Source: Rossellomorea aquimaris (GTDB lineage Bacteria > Bacillota > Bacilli > Bacillales > Fictibacillaceae). Taken from it: DNA of 64,000 nt. Location: NCBI GenBank assembly GCA_020524245.1, contig JAIVLN010000005.1, forward strand, positions 62,001 through 126,000, given 5' to 3'. Each line of letters begins with the position of its first letter. Position 1 is the stretch's first letter. Made by a program: the position numbers and the translations under genes. The notes beneath the pieces were generated by a model that ran no database searches, was not told where the DNA came from, and saw only the letters and a list, made by a program, of their open reading frames with translations. This document shows, one piece after another, positions 1-10,645 of this stretch.

Positions 1-1868
1 ATCTTTTCCATTTCATACGTAGTGAATTGGATGATGATCGGTCTACCATGCGGACAGGTAAACGGGTCTTCTGATTTTCTCAACGTATCAATCAAGGTGA
101 TCATTTCATCGTTTCTCAAATGCCGGTTCGCTTTGATTGAGCCTTTACATGACATCATGATTGCTGCATCTTCTCTGAGCTTTTTGATATCTGTTTTCTT
201 ATCAGCTAAAACTTGATCGATGATTTCATGTATGGTCTCCTTCTCTTCCCCGCTCGGGAACCATTGAGGATGAGATCGGACGATGAACGTGTTACCACCG
301 AACGGTTCTAGAAAGATACCGATCGCAGACAGCTCTTTCTCATGTTCCTTCAGGATGGTCGCTTCAGTATGAGTGAATTCAAAAGTGAGCGGAACGAGAA
401 GCTCTTGGACCTCATGCTCATACATCCCCACTTTTTCTCTGAAATACTCGTACTTGATCCGTTCTTGGGCAGCATGCTGATCGATGATGTACATCCCTTG
501 ATCATTTTGAGCGATGATATAGGTTCCATGTACTTGTCCGACTGGATACATTGTTGGCACACGTGAACTTTCTGGTTCCACTTTTTGCTCTGGATCACTC
601 AATAGCTCTTGTTTAATCAGTGGTTCAACCTCATCAAATACATAGCCTTCTTCAGGTTCTTTGGAGACCGATTCCTTGTCAGGCTTCCATTCGGAACTGC
701 TGAAATCGGGTTGATCGTGTTCCACTTTGGTTGGATTGAATGTAGGACTAACCGGATCAGCCTTCTGTTGGAAAGATGCCAACCTCCGTTTAATGTCCTC
801 CCGGGACGTATCAAATGAAAAACTGGATTGTTCGGTTTTCGGTTTGGATACATAACTTTTTCGAGAAGCATGTGGAATCAATTCCGTCTGTTTAAGCGCG
901 TTTTTGATTCCCGTTTCAATCGCTTCTGAAAGTTCTTGTTCTTTACTGAATCTCGCTTCAAGTTTTCCGGGATGTACATTCACATCTACTAAGATCGGAT
1001 CGAGCTCGATTGATAGAATGACAATCGGATGGCGTCCGATTGGTAGCAGGGTATGATAGGCGCTCTCAATCGCTTTATAGATCTTATAGTTCTTAATGTA
1101 TCGTCCATTAATGAATAAAGAGACATATTGACGGGATGCCCGTGTGATTTCCGGTTTCACGGCAAAGCCTTTGATCCGATAGTCCAACGTTTCGTTTTCG
1201 ACCGAAATCATTTTCTTAGCAACAGACATCCCATAGATGGCAGCAATGACTTGAAGAAGATCTCCGTTCCCAGGTGTTTTCAAGACGGTTTTCCCATTAT
1301 GTTTCAAATGGAAAGCCACTTCCGGGTGGGCCATTGCCTGCCGATTGATGACGTCTGTTATGTTTCCCAATTCAGTATGGACGGTTTTCAAATGCTTTAG
1401 TCGTGCAGGTGTATTATGGAAAAGGTTTGTCACCTCGATGGTCGTTCCTTTTCGACTGTCGGACTTCTTCTGTTCGACCACTTTTCCGAAATGAATCGAA
1501 ACCTCATCCCCTGCATCTTTGCCGGTAGAGGTCTTCAAATCGACCTTGGAGACCGATGCGATACTCGGTAATGCTTCACCACGGAAGCCTAACGTACGAA
1601 TATGGAAAAGGTCATTCTCATCCTGGATCTTACTCGTTGCATGTCGTTGAAAAGCCGTCAGAAGATCCTCACTCTCAATGCCGTCTCCATTATCGATGAC
1701 GATGATTCTCGATAAACCGCCTTCTTCCACTTCAACGTCGATGCGTGTGCTGTTCGCATCAATAGAGTTTTCGACCAACTCTTTGACGATGGAAGCTGGC
1801 CGCTCCACCACTTCACCTGCAGCAATCTTATTGGACAAAAGGTCGTCTAGCTGTTTGATTTTGCCCAT
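1..1868 (-). CDS. mutL: DNA mismatch repair protein MutL (3' end cut by window)
   Basis: MutL couples mismatch recognition by MutS to strand nicking. The frame is open from the ATG at 1866-1868 to the left edge, 622 residues, and the last readable residues resemble the very end of B. subtilis MutL, so only about five codons are missing. The N-terminal GHKL ATPase motifs are visible: [10 protein letters not shown] near residue 31, DNGDGI near 59 and GFRGEAL near 94. The C-terminal endonuclease motif [12 protein letters not shown] is near residue 463 and the zinc-site CPHGRP is near 605, so this is a nicking-type MutL. The start overlaps the last 22 bases of mutS and has a GGAGG ribosome binding site inside mutS, which implies translational coupling. 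Confidence 0.97.
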   Translation of the reverse strand, partial: MGKIKQLDDLLSNKIAAGEVVERPASIVKELVENSIDANSTRIDVEVEEGGLSRIIVIDNGDGIESEDLLTAFQRHATSKIQDENDLFHIRTLGFRGEALPSIASVSKVDLKTSTGKDAGDEVSIHFGKVVEQKKSDSRKGTTIEVTNLFHNTPARLKHLKTVHTELGNITDVINRQAMAHPEVAFHLKHNGKTVLKTPGNGDLLQVIAAIYGMSVAKKMISVENETLDYRIKGFAVKPEITRASRQYVSLFINGRYIKNYKIYKAIESAYHTLLPIGRHPIVILSIELDPILVDVNVHPGKLEARFSKEQELSEAIETGIKNALKQTELIPHASRKSYVSKPKTEQSSFSFDTSREDIKRRLASFQQKADPVSPTFNPTKVEHDQPDFSSSEWKPDKESVSKEPEEGYVFDEVEPLIKQELLSDPEQKVEPESSRVPTMYPVGQVHGTYIIAQNDQGMYIIDQHAAQERIKYEYFREKVGMYEHEVQELLVPLTFEFTHTEATILKEHEKELSAIGIFLEPFGGNTFIVRSHPQWFPSGEEKETIHEIIDQVLADKKTDIKKLREDAAIMMSCKGSIKANRHLRNDEMITLIDTLRKSEDPFTCPHGRPIIIQFTTYEMEK

Positions 1869-4480
1869 TTAGATTCCTCCTGTTTCACTTGTTTGATCGA
1901 CATTTGCAGCTCATAAAGAGCATTCATCGCTTCAAGAGGTGTCATGGAAAGAAGTTCCATATTCTTCAACTGATCGATGACAGGATGATGTTCGATCGTT
2001 TTCTCGGTCTTTACAGATGGTGCTTCTGGTTCAAAGAGAGACAGCTGGCCTTCCTCATGCACTTTTGATTCCGCCTCTTTTTTCGATGGACGTTCTACAT
2101 GGTTTTTATCCGATTCGAATTCAGTAAGCAATTGATTCGCACGTTGGATAAGCTTTTCTGGAAGTTGCGCAAGTTCTGCAACATGGATTCCATAACTTCG
2201 ATCGGCTTTTCCGTCTTCGACCTTGTGCAAGAATACGACTTTGCCTTCTTCTTCGATCGCTTTGACATGAATATTATGCAATCGATCCAGCTCATCCTCC
2301 AAAACAGTCAGCTCATGATAATGAGTGGAGAAGAGCGTTTTTGCACCGATATGGTGATGAATGTATTCAATAATGGATTGTGCAAGTGACATTCCGTCAT
2401 ATGTGGATGTTCCTCTGCCAATTTCGTCGAGCAACAACAAACTCTTATCCGTTGCATGGGTCAAAGCATATTGCGTCTCCATCATCTCGACCATGAATGT
2501 ACTCTGACCGCCCGCCAGATCATCGGCAGCTCCTATCCGTGTGAAAATCTGATCGAAAATCGGTAGTGTCGCCGACTTCGCAGGTACGAAACATCCGATT
2601 TGTAAGAGAATCGACGAAAGCGCTACCTGTCTCATATACGTACTTTTACCGGCCATGTTCGGACCCGTAATCAATAGCACCTCTCGATCTGGATCCATGT
2701 TGACATCGTTCGATACATAATCCTGACGATCCATCATCTGTTCGACAACCGGATGACGGCCTTCTTCGATTCGAATCGTCCCTTCTGGAGAAATAATCGG
2801 TTTACAATATTGGCCCTCTTCACTCACAACTGCAAAAGCTTGTAGCACATCAATCTCGCTGATCTGTTTTGCTAGTTTCTGCAGATGTGGGATGAACGCC
2901 TTGACTTGTTCACGGATTTCGAGAAATAGTTGGTATTCCAGTTCAACTGATTTCTCTTCCGCTGATAGGATGATGTCTTCCTTTTCTTTCAGCTCTGGAG
3001 TGATGAAGCGCTCAGCATTGGCAAGTGTCTGTTTCCGCTCATACCTCTCCTCATCTATAAGGTGCAGGTTGCTTTTCGTGACTTCGATGTAATAACCGAA
3101 CACTCGGTTATAACGAATCTTCAAAGAACGGATGCCCGTCCTTTCCCGTTCGGATTGCTCGAGTGAGGCGATCCATGATTTCCCGTTCACACTAGCACTT
3201 CTGTACTCGTCCAACTGTTCGTTGTATCCGCTCTTGATGATGTTCCCTTCCTTGATTGAGATCGGAGCTTCTTCATGTACGGATGCTTCCAATAAACGTT
3301 CAAGATCGACACAAGGGTCCATCGCCTCTGAACGACTCGTCAATCCAGGGTGATCCATATCCAAAAGCCGATCCTTCAATGTCGGGATATTTTGGAGCGA
3401 GCGTTTCAGTTGACTCAGGTCCCTTGCGTTCACATTGCCGTAGGCGACTTTTCCAGCTAACCTTTCGAGATCATACACTTCCGTCAATTGCTCACGGATC
3501 TGCTCCCGGTTAAAAAATTGCTTCATGAACGTTTCAACGATGGATAAGCGTTCTTCGATCGTTTTTGAATCCAGCAAAGGCTGTTCGATCCATTGCTTGA
3601 GCAATCTTCCACCCATTGCGGTGACCGTCTTGTCCAATAACCATAAAAGGGAACCCTTCTTTTGCTTTTGTCGAATCGTTTCAACGAGTTCGAGATTCCT
3701 TTTTGAATTCGGGTCGATTTTCATGTAGGAGGTAGTTTCGACATATTCGAACTCCTGTAGATGATCGAGCGCTCGTTTCTGTGTTCGGACGAGATAGGAA
3801 AGCAGCTGCTTTCCTGTTCTTTGCAGCTCCTCCGTTCCTAACGGGTTTACGATACTATGTAAACTTTCAGGTACTTCTATATCGCGTTCATAAGAAACTG
3901 TGAATTGATAAAGATCCTTCAGCATTTTCACATAGTCATCAGCTATGCCATCAGGTACAATAACTTCTTTAACCTCCAACGATTGAAGCTCTAAGCATAC
4001 AGACTTCCAATCTTCCTTAAGGATCTTTACCGAGTTTTGACCCGTTGATAGGTCGCATGTCGCTATGCCATAGCCTTCTGCAACCGTAGTAACGGATGCG
4101 ATGAAGTTGTTCACCTTTTCATCCAACATTGCGCCTTCCATCACTGTACCTGGTGTGATTACTTGGACGACATCTCGTTTGACAACCCCCTTAGCGACTT
4201 TCGGATCTTCAACTTGTTCACAAATCGCAACTTTGTATCCTTTTTCAATGAGCTGCGAGATATAATTCGGAGAGGAGTGATGAGGAACGCCACACATCGG
4301 AATGCGATTTCCCTTTCCACCGTCTCTGCTTGTTAATGTTATCTCAAGTTCCTGTGACGCCATTAATGCATCATCAAAGAACAATTCATAGAAATCTCCT
4401 AAACGAAAAAATAAAAAGGCATCTTCATAGTCTGCCTTAATCGATAAATATTGCTGCATCATAGGAGTATACTCAGCCAT
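1847..4480 (-). CDS. mutS: DNA mismatch repair protein MutS
   Basis: MutS binds base mismatches and small loops and recruits MutL. The product is 877 residues, slightly longer than B. subtilis MutS. The mismatch-reading FYELFF segment lies near residue 30 and the ATPase Walker A GPNMAGKS at 606-613, followed by the [12 protein letters not shown] motif. A charged linker with a QLSLFEPE stretch, resembling a beta-clamp binding motif, lies near residue 810. The gene has its own promoter, is preceded by cotE, and overlaps mutL, so mutS and mutL form an operon. Confidence 0.98.
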   Translation of the reverse strand: MAEYTPMMQQYLSIKADYEDAFLFFRLGDFYELFFDDALMASQELEITLTSRDGGKGNRIPMCGVPHHSSPNYISQLIEKGYKVAICEQVEDPKVAKGVVKRDVVQVITPGTVMEGAMLDEKVNNFIASVTTVAEGYGIATCDLSTGQNSVKILKEDWKSVCLELQSLEVKEVIVPDGIADDYVKMLKDLYQFTVSYERDIEVPESLHSIVNPLGTEELQRTGKQLLSYLVRTQKRALDHLQEFEYVETTSYMKIDPNSKRNLELVETIRQKQKKGSLLWLLDKTVTAMGGRLLKQWIEQPLLDSKTIEERLSIVETFMKQFFNREQIREQLTEVYDLERLAGKVAYGNVNARDLSQLKRSLQNIPTLKDRLLDMDHPGLTSRSEAMDPCVDLERLLEASVHEEAPISIKEGNIIKSGYNEQLDEYRSASVNGKSWIASLEQSERERTGIRSLKIRYNRVFGYYIEVTKSNLHLIDEERYERKQTLANAERFITPELKEKEDIILSAEEKSVELEYQLFLEIREQVKAFIPHLQKLAKQISEIDVLQAFAVVSEEGQYCKPIISPEGTIRIEEGRHPVVEQMMDRQDYVSNDVNMDPDREVLLITGPNMAGKSTYMRQVALSSILLQIGCFVPAKSATLPIFDQIFTRIGAADDLAGGQSTFMVEMMETQYALTHATDKSLLLLDEIGRGTSTYDGMSLAQSIIEYIHHHIGAKTLFSTHYHELTVLEDELDRLHNIHVKAIEEEGKVVFLHKVEDGKADRSYGIHVAELAQLPEKLIQRANQLLTEFESDKNHVERPSKKEAESKVHEEGQLSLFEPEAPSVKTEKTIEHHPVIDQLKNMELLSMTPLEAMNALYELQMSIKQVKQEESKWAKSNS

Positions 4481-4514
4481 GTCAGTCCTCCGTCTTACTT
4501 ATATTCTTCACCCC

Positions 4515-4523
4515 ATTATAGCA
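4515..4523 (-). promoter_or_regulatory. Extended -10 promoter for mutSL
   Basis: The minus strand reads TGCTATAAT here, a perfect TATAAT preceded by TGn, 35 bases before the mutS ATG. No good -35 hexamer sits 17 bases upstream, which fits an extended -10 promoter. Confidence 0.6.
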
Positions 4524-4590
4524 CATTTTTTCACGAGGATTGCAGGGGGCCATTTGTGGGAGGATGAACATCTTCTAGCTGCTTTTTTCC

Positions 4591-4836
4591 AAAACTGTTT
4601 TCGCATACATTGTGGCTTTTGTATGAATTGATTTCCACTCCAGGTTGCTCACTTTCCACAGGGCGTGCGATGAGCCTCCTGCCGATTTGCGCCATTAGGA
4701 CAAGGAAAGCTACAACAACGGTACATCGCACGAAGAAAATGTGATTTTCTTTTTCGAGGAGTCTCGCACCTTGCGCTTTAATCAACTTGCAATTGAAGGG
4801 GGGAGCCAATAGCAACAACCTTTTAGAAAAGCCCTA
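4591..4836. repeat. Dispersed intergenic repeat, copy A (degenerate)
   Basis: This non-coding stretch between cotE and mutS matches the segment 61308-61574 in three blocks: a left end CTGTTTTCGCATACATTGT, a core at about 4628-4677 (43 of 50 positions identical) and a right block with GAGTCTCGCACCTTGCGCTT, ending in TTTTAGAAAAGCC. Between core and right block it carries an insert (about 4722-4759) that matches 15087-15121 in inverted orientation. An open frame crosses it but has no ribosome binding site and no recognisable product, so it is treated as non-coding. The structure suggests a small non-autonomous repeat family. Confidence 0.75.
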
Positions 4837-4840
4837 AAAG

Positions 4841-4927
4841 AAAAAGACTGACCCAAAAATAAAGTGTCAGGCACCTCCAATCGAACGGAATGGTCCAATC
4901 GGAGAGAGTCAGACACTTAAGGGTCAG
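4841..4927 (-). terminator. Long hairpin terminator after cotE
   Basis: Nested arms pair: CTGACCC (4848-4854) with GGGTCAG (4921-4927), AAGTGTC with GACACTT, and CTCC with GGAG. On the minus strand the hairpin is followed by TCTTTTTCTTTT. Confidence 0.8.
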
Positions 4928-4939
4928 CCCTGTGTTCAC

Positions 4940-5506
4940 TTACTCTTCCAAATCCCCTAACAAGAAATTCGGATCGAGGTCTTCAAATTCTTCATCATCG
5001 ACTTCATCTTCCCAGCTGTCGTCCTCAAGCTCTTCGATGACCCCATCCTGGTTCACTTGTACCCACACTTTTGTCTCGCCGATTACTTCAGCGATGAATT
5101 CACGCTCAACTTGGACGAGAATCTTGTTGCCATTCGGTGAAATGGTTGCTTCTAATGTATTCGGCTCCTGCAATGCCCTAGCGCTCACTTCAGTATGTTT
5201 GCCGAGTGAATTCTCATCTCTTTTTGTGAGGTTACACGTATCTTTATACTTGATCGTCTCTGTTACGACCTCTGTTTTCGTATTGTTATTGTAGGAGTAC
5301 CAAACATTGATATCATAGCTGCCTTCTACGTCTACAGAGTTCCCGTTTTCAACAGGTTTGTAGTTGTGATTGATGATCCAGCAACCGAGGATGCTGGAAG
5401 GTCTGTGAGCAGGTGTGACCGTGTGGGTGGCCTGTGAAAACTTCCGACCTTTGCCGCAAACCGCTTTCGTAATAATCTCTCTATAGCTGTTATCGTTTTT
5501 GGCCAT
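4940..5506 (-). CDS. cotE: Outer spore coat morphogenetic protein CotE
   Basis: CotE builds the outer coat of the spore and recruits many coat proteins. The 188-residue product aligns with B. subtilis CotE from the N-terminal [16 protein letters not shown] stretch through the conserved [16 protein letters not shown] block to a very acidic tail ([17 protein letters not shown]). The ATG at 5506 was chosen over an in-frame TTG at 5530 because GGAGG lies just before it and homologues start here. It is followed by its own terminator. The cotE-mutS-mutL gene order is the usual one in Bacillus. In B. subtilis cotE is driven by sigma-E and sigma-K; no convincing match was found here. Confidence 0.97.
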   Translation of the reverse strand: MAKNDNSYREIITKAVCGKGRKFSQATHTVTPAHRPSSILGCWIINHNYKPVENGNSVDVEGSYDINVWYSYNNNTKTEVVTETIKYKDTCNLTKRDENSLGKHTEVSARALQEPNTLEATISPNGNKILVQVEREFIAEVIGETKVWVQVNQDGVIEELEDDSWEDEVDDEEFEDLDPNFLLGDLEE

Positions 5507-5802
5507 GTGACTAAATCCCTCCTCTTCCAATCTTCAATTCATCCTATGCAGGGCGAATGTCTAGTGTGCCTAAAATTTTTATAAACTCGTTCATAATGTC
5601 CCGTTAGTTCAGTCTATGAAATTCTTACGGAATTATTTTATCTTTTTTTCTACTTTTTCAAAGTTCGTACAGTACGTGAAATTAGTTTGCGAGGATAAAT
5701 TTCAACTAACAGAATGTAAGTGGGGAACAAATATTTGATATATCTCGCCAATTCGGGTGTACGTACTGCCGTTCGGCGCTTCTTTATTATGAAAATCAAG
5801 CA
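5507..5802. other. Intergenic region upstream of cotE
   Basis: About 300 bases, AT-rich, between ricA and cotE. No ORF of note, no repeat shared with the rest of the window. A CATAGACT on the minus strand around 5612-5620 is a weak sigma-E-like -10, but no good -35 partner was found, so no promoter is called. Confidence 0.5.
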
Positions 5803-5859
5803 ATAGAAAAGGACTGTCCTTTAACGCTCTCCATTCAGGAGAACGACAAGACAGTCCTT
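5803..5859 (-). terminator. Terminator after ricA
   Basis: AAGGACTGTC (5809-5818) pairs with GACAGTCCTT (5850-5859), with an inner TCCTGA-type hairpin in the loop; the minus strand then runs into TTTTCT. Confidence 0.8.
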
Positions 5860-5871
5860 ATACGTTATAGA

Positions 5872-6291
5872 TTAATACCGGTTATGCTTGACCGCTGATC
5901 CAGTCATACCTTTTAGCTGGTCACCTTCTGTTTCACGGATGATTTCATCCGTCACCGTGTTTGAAATCGTAGATGTGACGAGTTGAAGGAGGTCGTTCAC
6001 ATCCGTTTGGGATTGCTTGAATTCTTGTACGATTGGAATGGAATCGACTTCTTTATGAAGGTTCTCAAGCTTTTCTTCTACCTTCTTCAACGCTTCATGT
6101 TTTTGATAATGTTGAAGATTTACAGCTTCTTGCTGATACATTTTGATTTTGCCAATCAATTTCTGAACTTTATCGTTTTCATTGATTTTCTCTTCGGCGC
6201 GCTTGAAGAAATCGACTTCATCTGTGGATGAAATCATCTTCGCTAGCTCTTCTGCCTTTTTGATGACTTGATCTCTTGTATATTCTGCCAT
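5872..6291 (-). CDS. ricA: RicA (YmcA), subunit of the RicAFT complex
   Basis: A 139-residue protein of the YlbF/YmcA family. In B. subtilis RicA acts with RicF and RicT in an Fe-S-containing complex needed for RNase Y-dependent mRNA maturation, and for biofilm formation, sporulation and competence. The sequence is helical and charged, typical of the family, with a central QQEAVNLQHYQKHEAL segment. The start codon overlaps the miaB stop by one base (TAATG), so the pair is translationally coupled. The gene for its likely partner RNase Y lies in the same window at 16267-17835. Confidence 0.95.
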   Translation of the reverse strand: MAEYTRDQVIKKAEELAKMISSTDEVDFFKRAEEKINENDKVQKLIGKIKMYQQEAVNLQHYQKHEALKKVEEKLENLHKEVDSIPIVQEFKQSQTDVNDLLQLVTSTISNTVTDEIIRETEGDQLKGMTGSAVKHNRY

Positions 6292-7775
6292 TATTGATTC
6301 ACCTCAACTGTTTTTACGAGCTCACCATTCAAGCTCCATGTCTTTGCTTCATGTATTTTTACATTGACCAGTTCCCCGATCATTGATTTCGGAGCACGGA
6401 AATGGACGACTTTATTCGTGCGGGTGTGTCCAGTCAACACTTCAGGATTCTTCTTGCTTTCCCCCTCGACTAGGACCTCGACCACTTCGCCTTCCAATGC
6501 TTTATTCTTTTTCAAGAAAATCTCATTCATGACTTCATTCAATCGATGAAGTCGTTCCTTCTTCACTTCCATCGGTACGTTATCTTGCATCTTAGCTGCC
6601 GGAGTACCGTCTCTCGGTGAGTAGATGAAAGTGAACGCCATGTCATATTGGACTTCTTTTACGAGAGAAAGTGTCTCTTCGAATTGTTCTTCCGTCTCGT
6701 TCGGGAAGCCGACGATGATATCAGTCGTGAAGACGGCATTCGGAATCTTCGCTTTGATTTTATCAACAAGATTCAAATAATGCTCACGTGAGTATTTCCG
6801 TGCCATCAGTTTCAATACGTCTGAGCTTCCGTGCTGGACTGGAAGGTGGATATGCTCAACAAGATTGCCGCCTTTCGCCAGGACATCGATCAGGTGATCA
6901 TCAAAGTCTCTCGGGTGGCTCGTCGTAAAGCGCACTCGAGGAATATCGATCTTCCGAATCTCATCCATCAGATTCCCAAGTCCATAGTCCATGTCTTCAA
7001 AATCCTTACCGTACGCGTTGACGTTCTGACCGAGTAGCGTAATTTCCTTGTATCCGTTCCGAGCTAGATGACGGACTTCTTCTATAATATCTTCCGGACG
7101 ACGGCTCCGCTCTTTACCTCTCGTATACGGTACGATGCAATAGGTGCAGAACTTATCGCAACCGTACATGATGTTGACCCATCCTTTAATGTTTCCTTTA
7201 CGCACTCTTGGAAGGTTCTCTACGATGTCCCCTTCCTTCGACCAAACCTCGATGACCATCTCTTTGCCGAAGATGGCGTTCTTGATCAACTGAGGTAGTC
7301 GATGGATATTATGTGTGCCGAAGATCAAATCGATATGCTGATGCTTTTGCAGAATCTTATTGACGACGGATTCTTCCTGGGACATACATCCGCATACACC
7401 GAGAATCAAACCCGGTTTCTCTACTTTCAGGGACTTCAAGTGACCGATTTCACCGAACACCTTGTTTTCGGCATTTTCCCGGATGGCGCATGTATTCAAT
7501 AGGATGACATCGGCCTCGTCTGTATCGGTTGTCGATTCGAATCCCATATCCGATAAGATCCCCGCCATGACTTCTGTATCATGTTCGTTCATTTGACATC
7601 CATATGTACGGATCAAGAATTTCTTCCCTACACCGATGTTTTTCAAATCGTCATCAATTCCAAAGTCTTTATGAAATTGGATCTTTTCTTTTCCTCTTCT
7701 TTTCGCATCTTTTAAAGAAGGAGGCTGATACGTCGTTTGAAAGTATTTGGAGTAGTCTTTTTCTTTCGTTTTCAA
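6291..7775 (-). CDS. miaB: tRNA-2-methylthio-N6-dimethylallyladenosine synthase MiaB
   Basis: MiaB is a radical-SAM enzyme that adds the methylthio group to i6A37 of tRNAs. The three N-terminal auxiliary cluster cysteines appear in [16 protein letters not shown] and CGCMSQ, the radical-SAM triad is in CDKFCTYC, and a TRAM domain forms the C-terminus. The start is uncertain: the TTG at 7775 has GGGAG eight bases upstream and gives 494 residues; an in-frame TTG at 7790 would give 499 but has no ribosome binding site. It is cotranscribed with ricA. Confidence 0.96.
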   Translation of the reverse strand: MKTKEKDYSKYFQTTYQPPSLKDAKRRGKEKIQFHKDFGIDDDLKNIGVGKKFLIRTYGCQMNEHDTEVMAGILSDMGFESTTDTDEADVILLNTCAIRENAENKVFGEIGHLKSLKVEKPGLILGVCGCMSQEESVVNKILQKHQHIDLIFGTHNIHRLPQLIKNAIFGKEMVIEVWSKEGDIVENLPRVRKGNIKGWVNIMYGCDKFCTYCIVPYTRGKERSRRPEDIIEEVRHLARNGYKEITLLGQNVNAYGKDFEDMDYGLGNLMDEIRKIDIPRVRFTTSHPRDFDDHLIDVLAKGGNLVEHIHLPVQHGSSDVLKLMARKYSREHYLNLVDKIKAKIPNAVFTTDIIVGFPNETEEQFEETLSLVKEVQYDMAFTFIYSPRDGTPAAKMQDNVPMEVKKERLHRLNEVMNEIFLKKNKALEGEVVEVLVEGESKKNPEVLTGHTRTNKVVHFRAPKSMIGELVNVKIHEAKTWSLNGELVKTVEVNQ

Positions 7776-7865
7776 ACTGTTCACTCCCAACTGCTATGCT
7801 GAATCGATTCGCTAACGCGCGAAGTGTTTGTTTAAACATTCATTTGCTTGATATATAACTCATTT

Positions 7866-7894
7866 ATTATAACAAATCCAGGGTGAATTGACCA
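7866..7894 (-). promoter_or_regulatory. Sigma-A-type promoter for miaB-ricA
   Basis: TGGTCA (7889-7894), 17-base spacer, TATAAT (7866-7871) on the minus strand, about 90 bases before the miaB start. Confidence 0.5.
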
Positions 7895-7954
7895 TAAAAC
7901 GTAGTATCTTCCTCCTTATACAAGGAATTAGATGAACAAGTTGTTTATCTACAA

Positions 7955-7983
7955 TAAAAAAAGAGAAGGCATCCGCCTTCTCT
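7955..7983 (-). terminator. Terminator after kbl
   Basis: AGAGAAGGC and GCCTTCTCT pair around a four-base loop; the minus strand continues into an uninterrupted T-run. Confidence 0.92.
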
Positions 7984-7993
7984 CGTAGCTCAT

Positions 7994-9172
7994 TTACTTG
8001 ATGATGTTCAGTTCCTTACCTGCTTTTTCGAATGCGTCGAGTGCATCTTGAAGCTCTTCTTTCGAGTGTTGTGCAGTCACAATCGTACGCACACGCGCTG
8101 AACCTTTTGCAACAGTAGGGAATCCGATTCCTTGTGCAAACACACCGTAATCGAACAACTTATCGGAGAGTTTGTGCGCAAGGGCAGCATCTCCAACGAT
8201 TACTGGCGTGATTGGGGTTTCACTTTTACCTGTATCAAAACCAAGCTTTTGAAGTCCGTCTTTCAAGAACTTGGCATTATCCCATAGCTTGTCGATCAAT
8301 TCCGGTTCCTCTAATAGAACATCGATTGCCGCCGAACATGCTGCTGTTACAGCCGGTGGATGTGAAGTACTGAAGAGGAATGGACGTCCTTTATGGATCA
8401 AGTATTCACGTAATGCTTGGGTACTCGCTACATACCCTCCAAGAACACCAATTGCTTTACTCAATGTTCCGACTTGGATGTGGACACGTCCGTTCAGATC
8501 GAAATGGTCGACGGAACCTCGGCCATTGCGTCCAAGTACACCACTGGAGTGAGCGTCATCTACCATGAGGATTGCATCGTACTTCTCACAAAGTTCGACG
8601 ATCTCTGGTAATGGTGCGATGTTTCCGTCCATTGAGAATACACCGTCCGTTACGACAAGACGTACACGATAGTCAGAAGACTCTTTCAATGCGCGTTCGA
8701 GGTCTTCCACATCGACGTGATTGTAAATTTTACGAGCCGCTTTCGTTAAACGGATTCCGTCGATGATGGATGCGTGATTCAATTCATCCGAGATGACGAC
8801 GTCTTCTTTTGTAAGAATCGAAGACAGAACGCCCTGGTTTGTTGTAAAACCGGATTGGAAGACGAGAGAAGCTTCTGTATGTTTGAACTCAGCAAGCTTC
8901 CGTTCGAATTCTTCATGCATGCTCAGAGTTCCAGCGATGGTACGGACCGAACCTGTTCCGACACCGTACTTCTCCACTGCATTTAATGCAGCTTGTTTCA
9001 TTTTTGGATGGTCGGTCAAACCAAGATAGTTGTTAGAGGACAACTGGATGACTTCTTTTCCTTTGATGACGACTTTCGAACCTTGTTCGGATTCTAATGG
9101 AATCAACTCTCTGAAAACACCTTCGGATCTCATTTCATCTAATTCGTTTTGAAGATATTCAAAACCTTTCAC
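7994..9172 (-). CDS. kbl: Glycine C-acetyltransferase (2-amino-3-ketobutyrate CoA ligase)
   Basis: Kbl cleaves 2-amino-3-oxobutyrate with CoA to glycine and acetyl-CoA, the second step of threonine catabolism. The 392-residue product is a fold-type I PLP enzyme of the alpha-oxoamine synthase family: [12 protein letters not shown] near residue 45, the [10 protein letters not shown] block near 205 and the PLP lysine in GTLSKAIG near 240. The start is a GTG with AGGAGG upstream. It follows tdh by 51 bases and ends in a strong terminator, so tdh-kbl is an operon that converts threonine to glycine. KBL and related acyltransferases such as BioF are similar; the tdh neighbour decides the call. Confidence 0.95.
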   Translation of the reverse strand: MKGFEYLQNELDEMRSEGVFRELIPLESEQGSKVVIKGKEVIQLSSNNYLGLTDHPKMKQAALNAVEKYGVGTGSVRTIAGTLSMHEEFERKLAEFKHTEASLVFQSGFTTNQGVLSSILTKEDVVISDELNHASIIDGIRLTKAARKIYNHVDVEDLERALKESSDYRVRLVVTDGVFSMDGNIAPLPEIVELCEKYDAILMVDDAHSSGVLGRNGRGSVDHFDLNGRVHIQVGTLSKAIGVLGGYVASTQALREYLIHKGRPFLFSTSHPPAVTAACSAAIDVLLEEPELIDKLWDNAKFLKDGLQKLGFDTGKSETPITPVIVGDAALAHKLSDKLFDYGVFAQGIGFPTVAKGSARVRTIVTAQHSKEELQDALDAFEKAGKELNIIK

Positions 9173-9223
9173 AGTACATTCCTCCTATCGATTTATTGTT
9201 GCTCAGTTTTTTTTAGCTGAAAT

Positions 9224-10264
9224 TTAAGGTTTTAGGACAACTTTTCCACATTTTCCTTCAAGCATGAGGTCGAAACCTTTTTCAAAGTCTTCGAGTGCAA
9301 ATTCATGTGTAATCATTTTTTGTACGTCGACCTGGCCTGACTCGAGCAACCCTGCTACTTGTCGCCACGTTTCAAACATCTTACGCCCGGTAATACCTTG
9401 TACCGTGATCCCTTTGAAAACGACATCGTTTGTAAGGTCAATTTGCACGGGTTTCACAGGCAAACTGAGAATCGACATGCGTCCACCATTTGTTAACATT
9501 TTGAATCCTTGATCGATGGCTACGGGATGTCCTGACATTTCACAGACTACCTCGACACCGTTTCCATCCGTCAATTCCAATGCAACTTGAACAGGATCTT
9601 GTTCTTTCGAGTTGACGATTGTCGTCGCTCCCATTTCTTTAGCGAGATCCAAACGATAGTCGTTCAAGTCGTACGCAATGACTTTTGAAGCTCCAGCAGC
9701 TTTCGCGACGCCCACTGCCATCAAACCAATTGGTCCGCAGCCGATAATAGCCACTGTTTTACCAGCTACGTCTCCAGCGAGAACCGTATGGACAGCATTC
9801 CCCATTGGTTCTTGTACAGACCCAACTGACATCGGCATCTCAGGGTCGTTCACCCATAAATTTTTAGCAGGCAAAGCCACGTATTCTGCAAAGCATCCAT
9901 CGATATCGACACCTATGATTTTCGTGTTACGGCAAATGTGGGCATTCCCTGTCAAACATTGTGGACACTCTCCACAAACGATATGAGTTTCAGCAGAGAC
10001 AGAGTCCCCGATTGTCACATTGGTAACGTTTTCACCAATCTCGACAACTTCTCCGGCGAATTCATGTCCGAATACATAAGGTGGATTGACACGGCTTGCA
10101 GACCATTCGTCCCAAGCATAAATATGTACATCCGTTCCACAAATCGATGTTGCCTTCACCTTGATCAACACTTCGTCTTCTTTTATTTGAGGGATGTCCA
10201 CCATCTCGAGTCTAGCGCCTTTGTCACGATGGTGTTTTACAATCGCTTTCATTTTTCCTTGCAA
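9224..10264 (-). CDS. tdh: L-threonine 3-dehydrogenase
   Basis: Tdh oxidises L-threonine to 2-amino-3-oxobutyrate with NAD, feeding Kbl. The product is a zinc-dependent medium-chain dehydrogenase: catalytic SICGTDVHIY and GHEFAGEVVE, the structural-zinc loop CGECPQC, and the NAD-binding GCGPIGLMAVGVAK. The TTG at 10264 is chosen because AAAGGAG precedes it by eight bases and B. subtilis Tdh begins at the equivalent place, giving 346 residues. GTG 10288 and ATG 10252 are the alternatives. Confidence 0.95.
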   Translation of the reverse strand: MQGKMKAIVKHHRDKGARLEMVDIPQIKEDEVLIKVKATSICGTDVHIYAWDEWSASRVNPPYVFGHEFAGEVVEIGENVTNVTIGDSVSAETHIVCGECPQCLTGNAHICRNTKIIGVDIDGCFAEYVALPAKNLWVNDPEMPMSVGSVQEPMGNAVHTVLAGDVAGKTVAIIGCGPIGLMAVGVAKAAGASKVIAYDLNDYRLDLAKEMGATTIVNSKEQDPVQVALELTDGNGVEVVCEMSGHPVAIDQGFKMLTNGGRMSILSLPVKPVQIDLTNDVVFKGITVQGITGRKMFETWRQVAGLLESGQVDVQKMITHEFALEDFEKGFDLMLEGKCGKVVLKP

Positions 10265-10306
10265 GATGAACACTCCTTTAAAGTTCACAATAAGTTTCCC
10301 TTGAAA

Positions 10307-10335
10307 ATTGTATCACGACAATATTCAAGAGTAAA
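10307..10335 (-). promoter_or_regulatory. Possible promoter for tdh-kbl
   Basis: TACAAT (10307-10312) preceded by TGA as an extended -10, with a weak TTTACT 17 bases upstream, about 43 bases before the TTG start. Confidence 0.4.
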
Positions 10336-10603
10336 GATGTGTCCTCCTGACATGAACACATGCGCATACATGCTGGATGCGTACCTAATATTCATTTTTT
10401 GCTTACCACCTTAAACTATACCTAAAAACAGCTGCAATTCAAAATAAGACACCTAGCATCTTCATCATTTTGATGATGAAGAGCAAATGAGGTATAGGAT
10501 CGTCTTTTTTGCGATATCGGGGTTTGATTGTATCCCTTCCGGGGTGCGATATCGTCATTTCTCCTTTTTCGTGGTGCGAATGATCCGGCGACCTCCTGAA
10601 TAA
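10336..10603. other. Intergenic region upstream of tdh with paired CGATATCG sites
   Basis: No gene is supported. A 64-codon frame crosses it but has no homology I recognise and looks like repeat-derived sequence. Two copies of TGCGATATCG (10510-10519 and 10545-10554) lie 35 bases apart around a GGGG-rich spacer, and an inverted repeat CTTCATCA/TGATGAAG sits at 10460-10481. Confidence 0.55.
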
Positions 10604-10633
10604 CAAAAAACCCCACCCGATTGGATGAGGTTT
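10604..10633 (-). terminator. Terminator after korB
   Basis: AAACCTCATCC and GGGTGGGGTTT (minus strand) pair with G-U wobbles and are followed by TTTTTTG. Confidence 0.85.
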
Positions 10634-10645
10634 AAAATTCCTTAT

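Noticed and set aside
4531-4818. 95-codon open frame in the mutS-cotE gap
   Set aside because: It lies inside repeat copy A, has no ribosome binding site, and no recognisable protein; the match to copy B shows the DNA, not the protein, is what recurs.
10422-10616. 64-codon frame between tdh and korB
   Set aside because: Runs through the korB terminator and the CGATATCG pair, with no ribosome binding site or known family.
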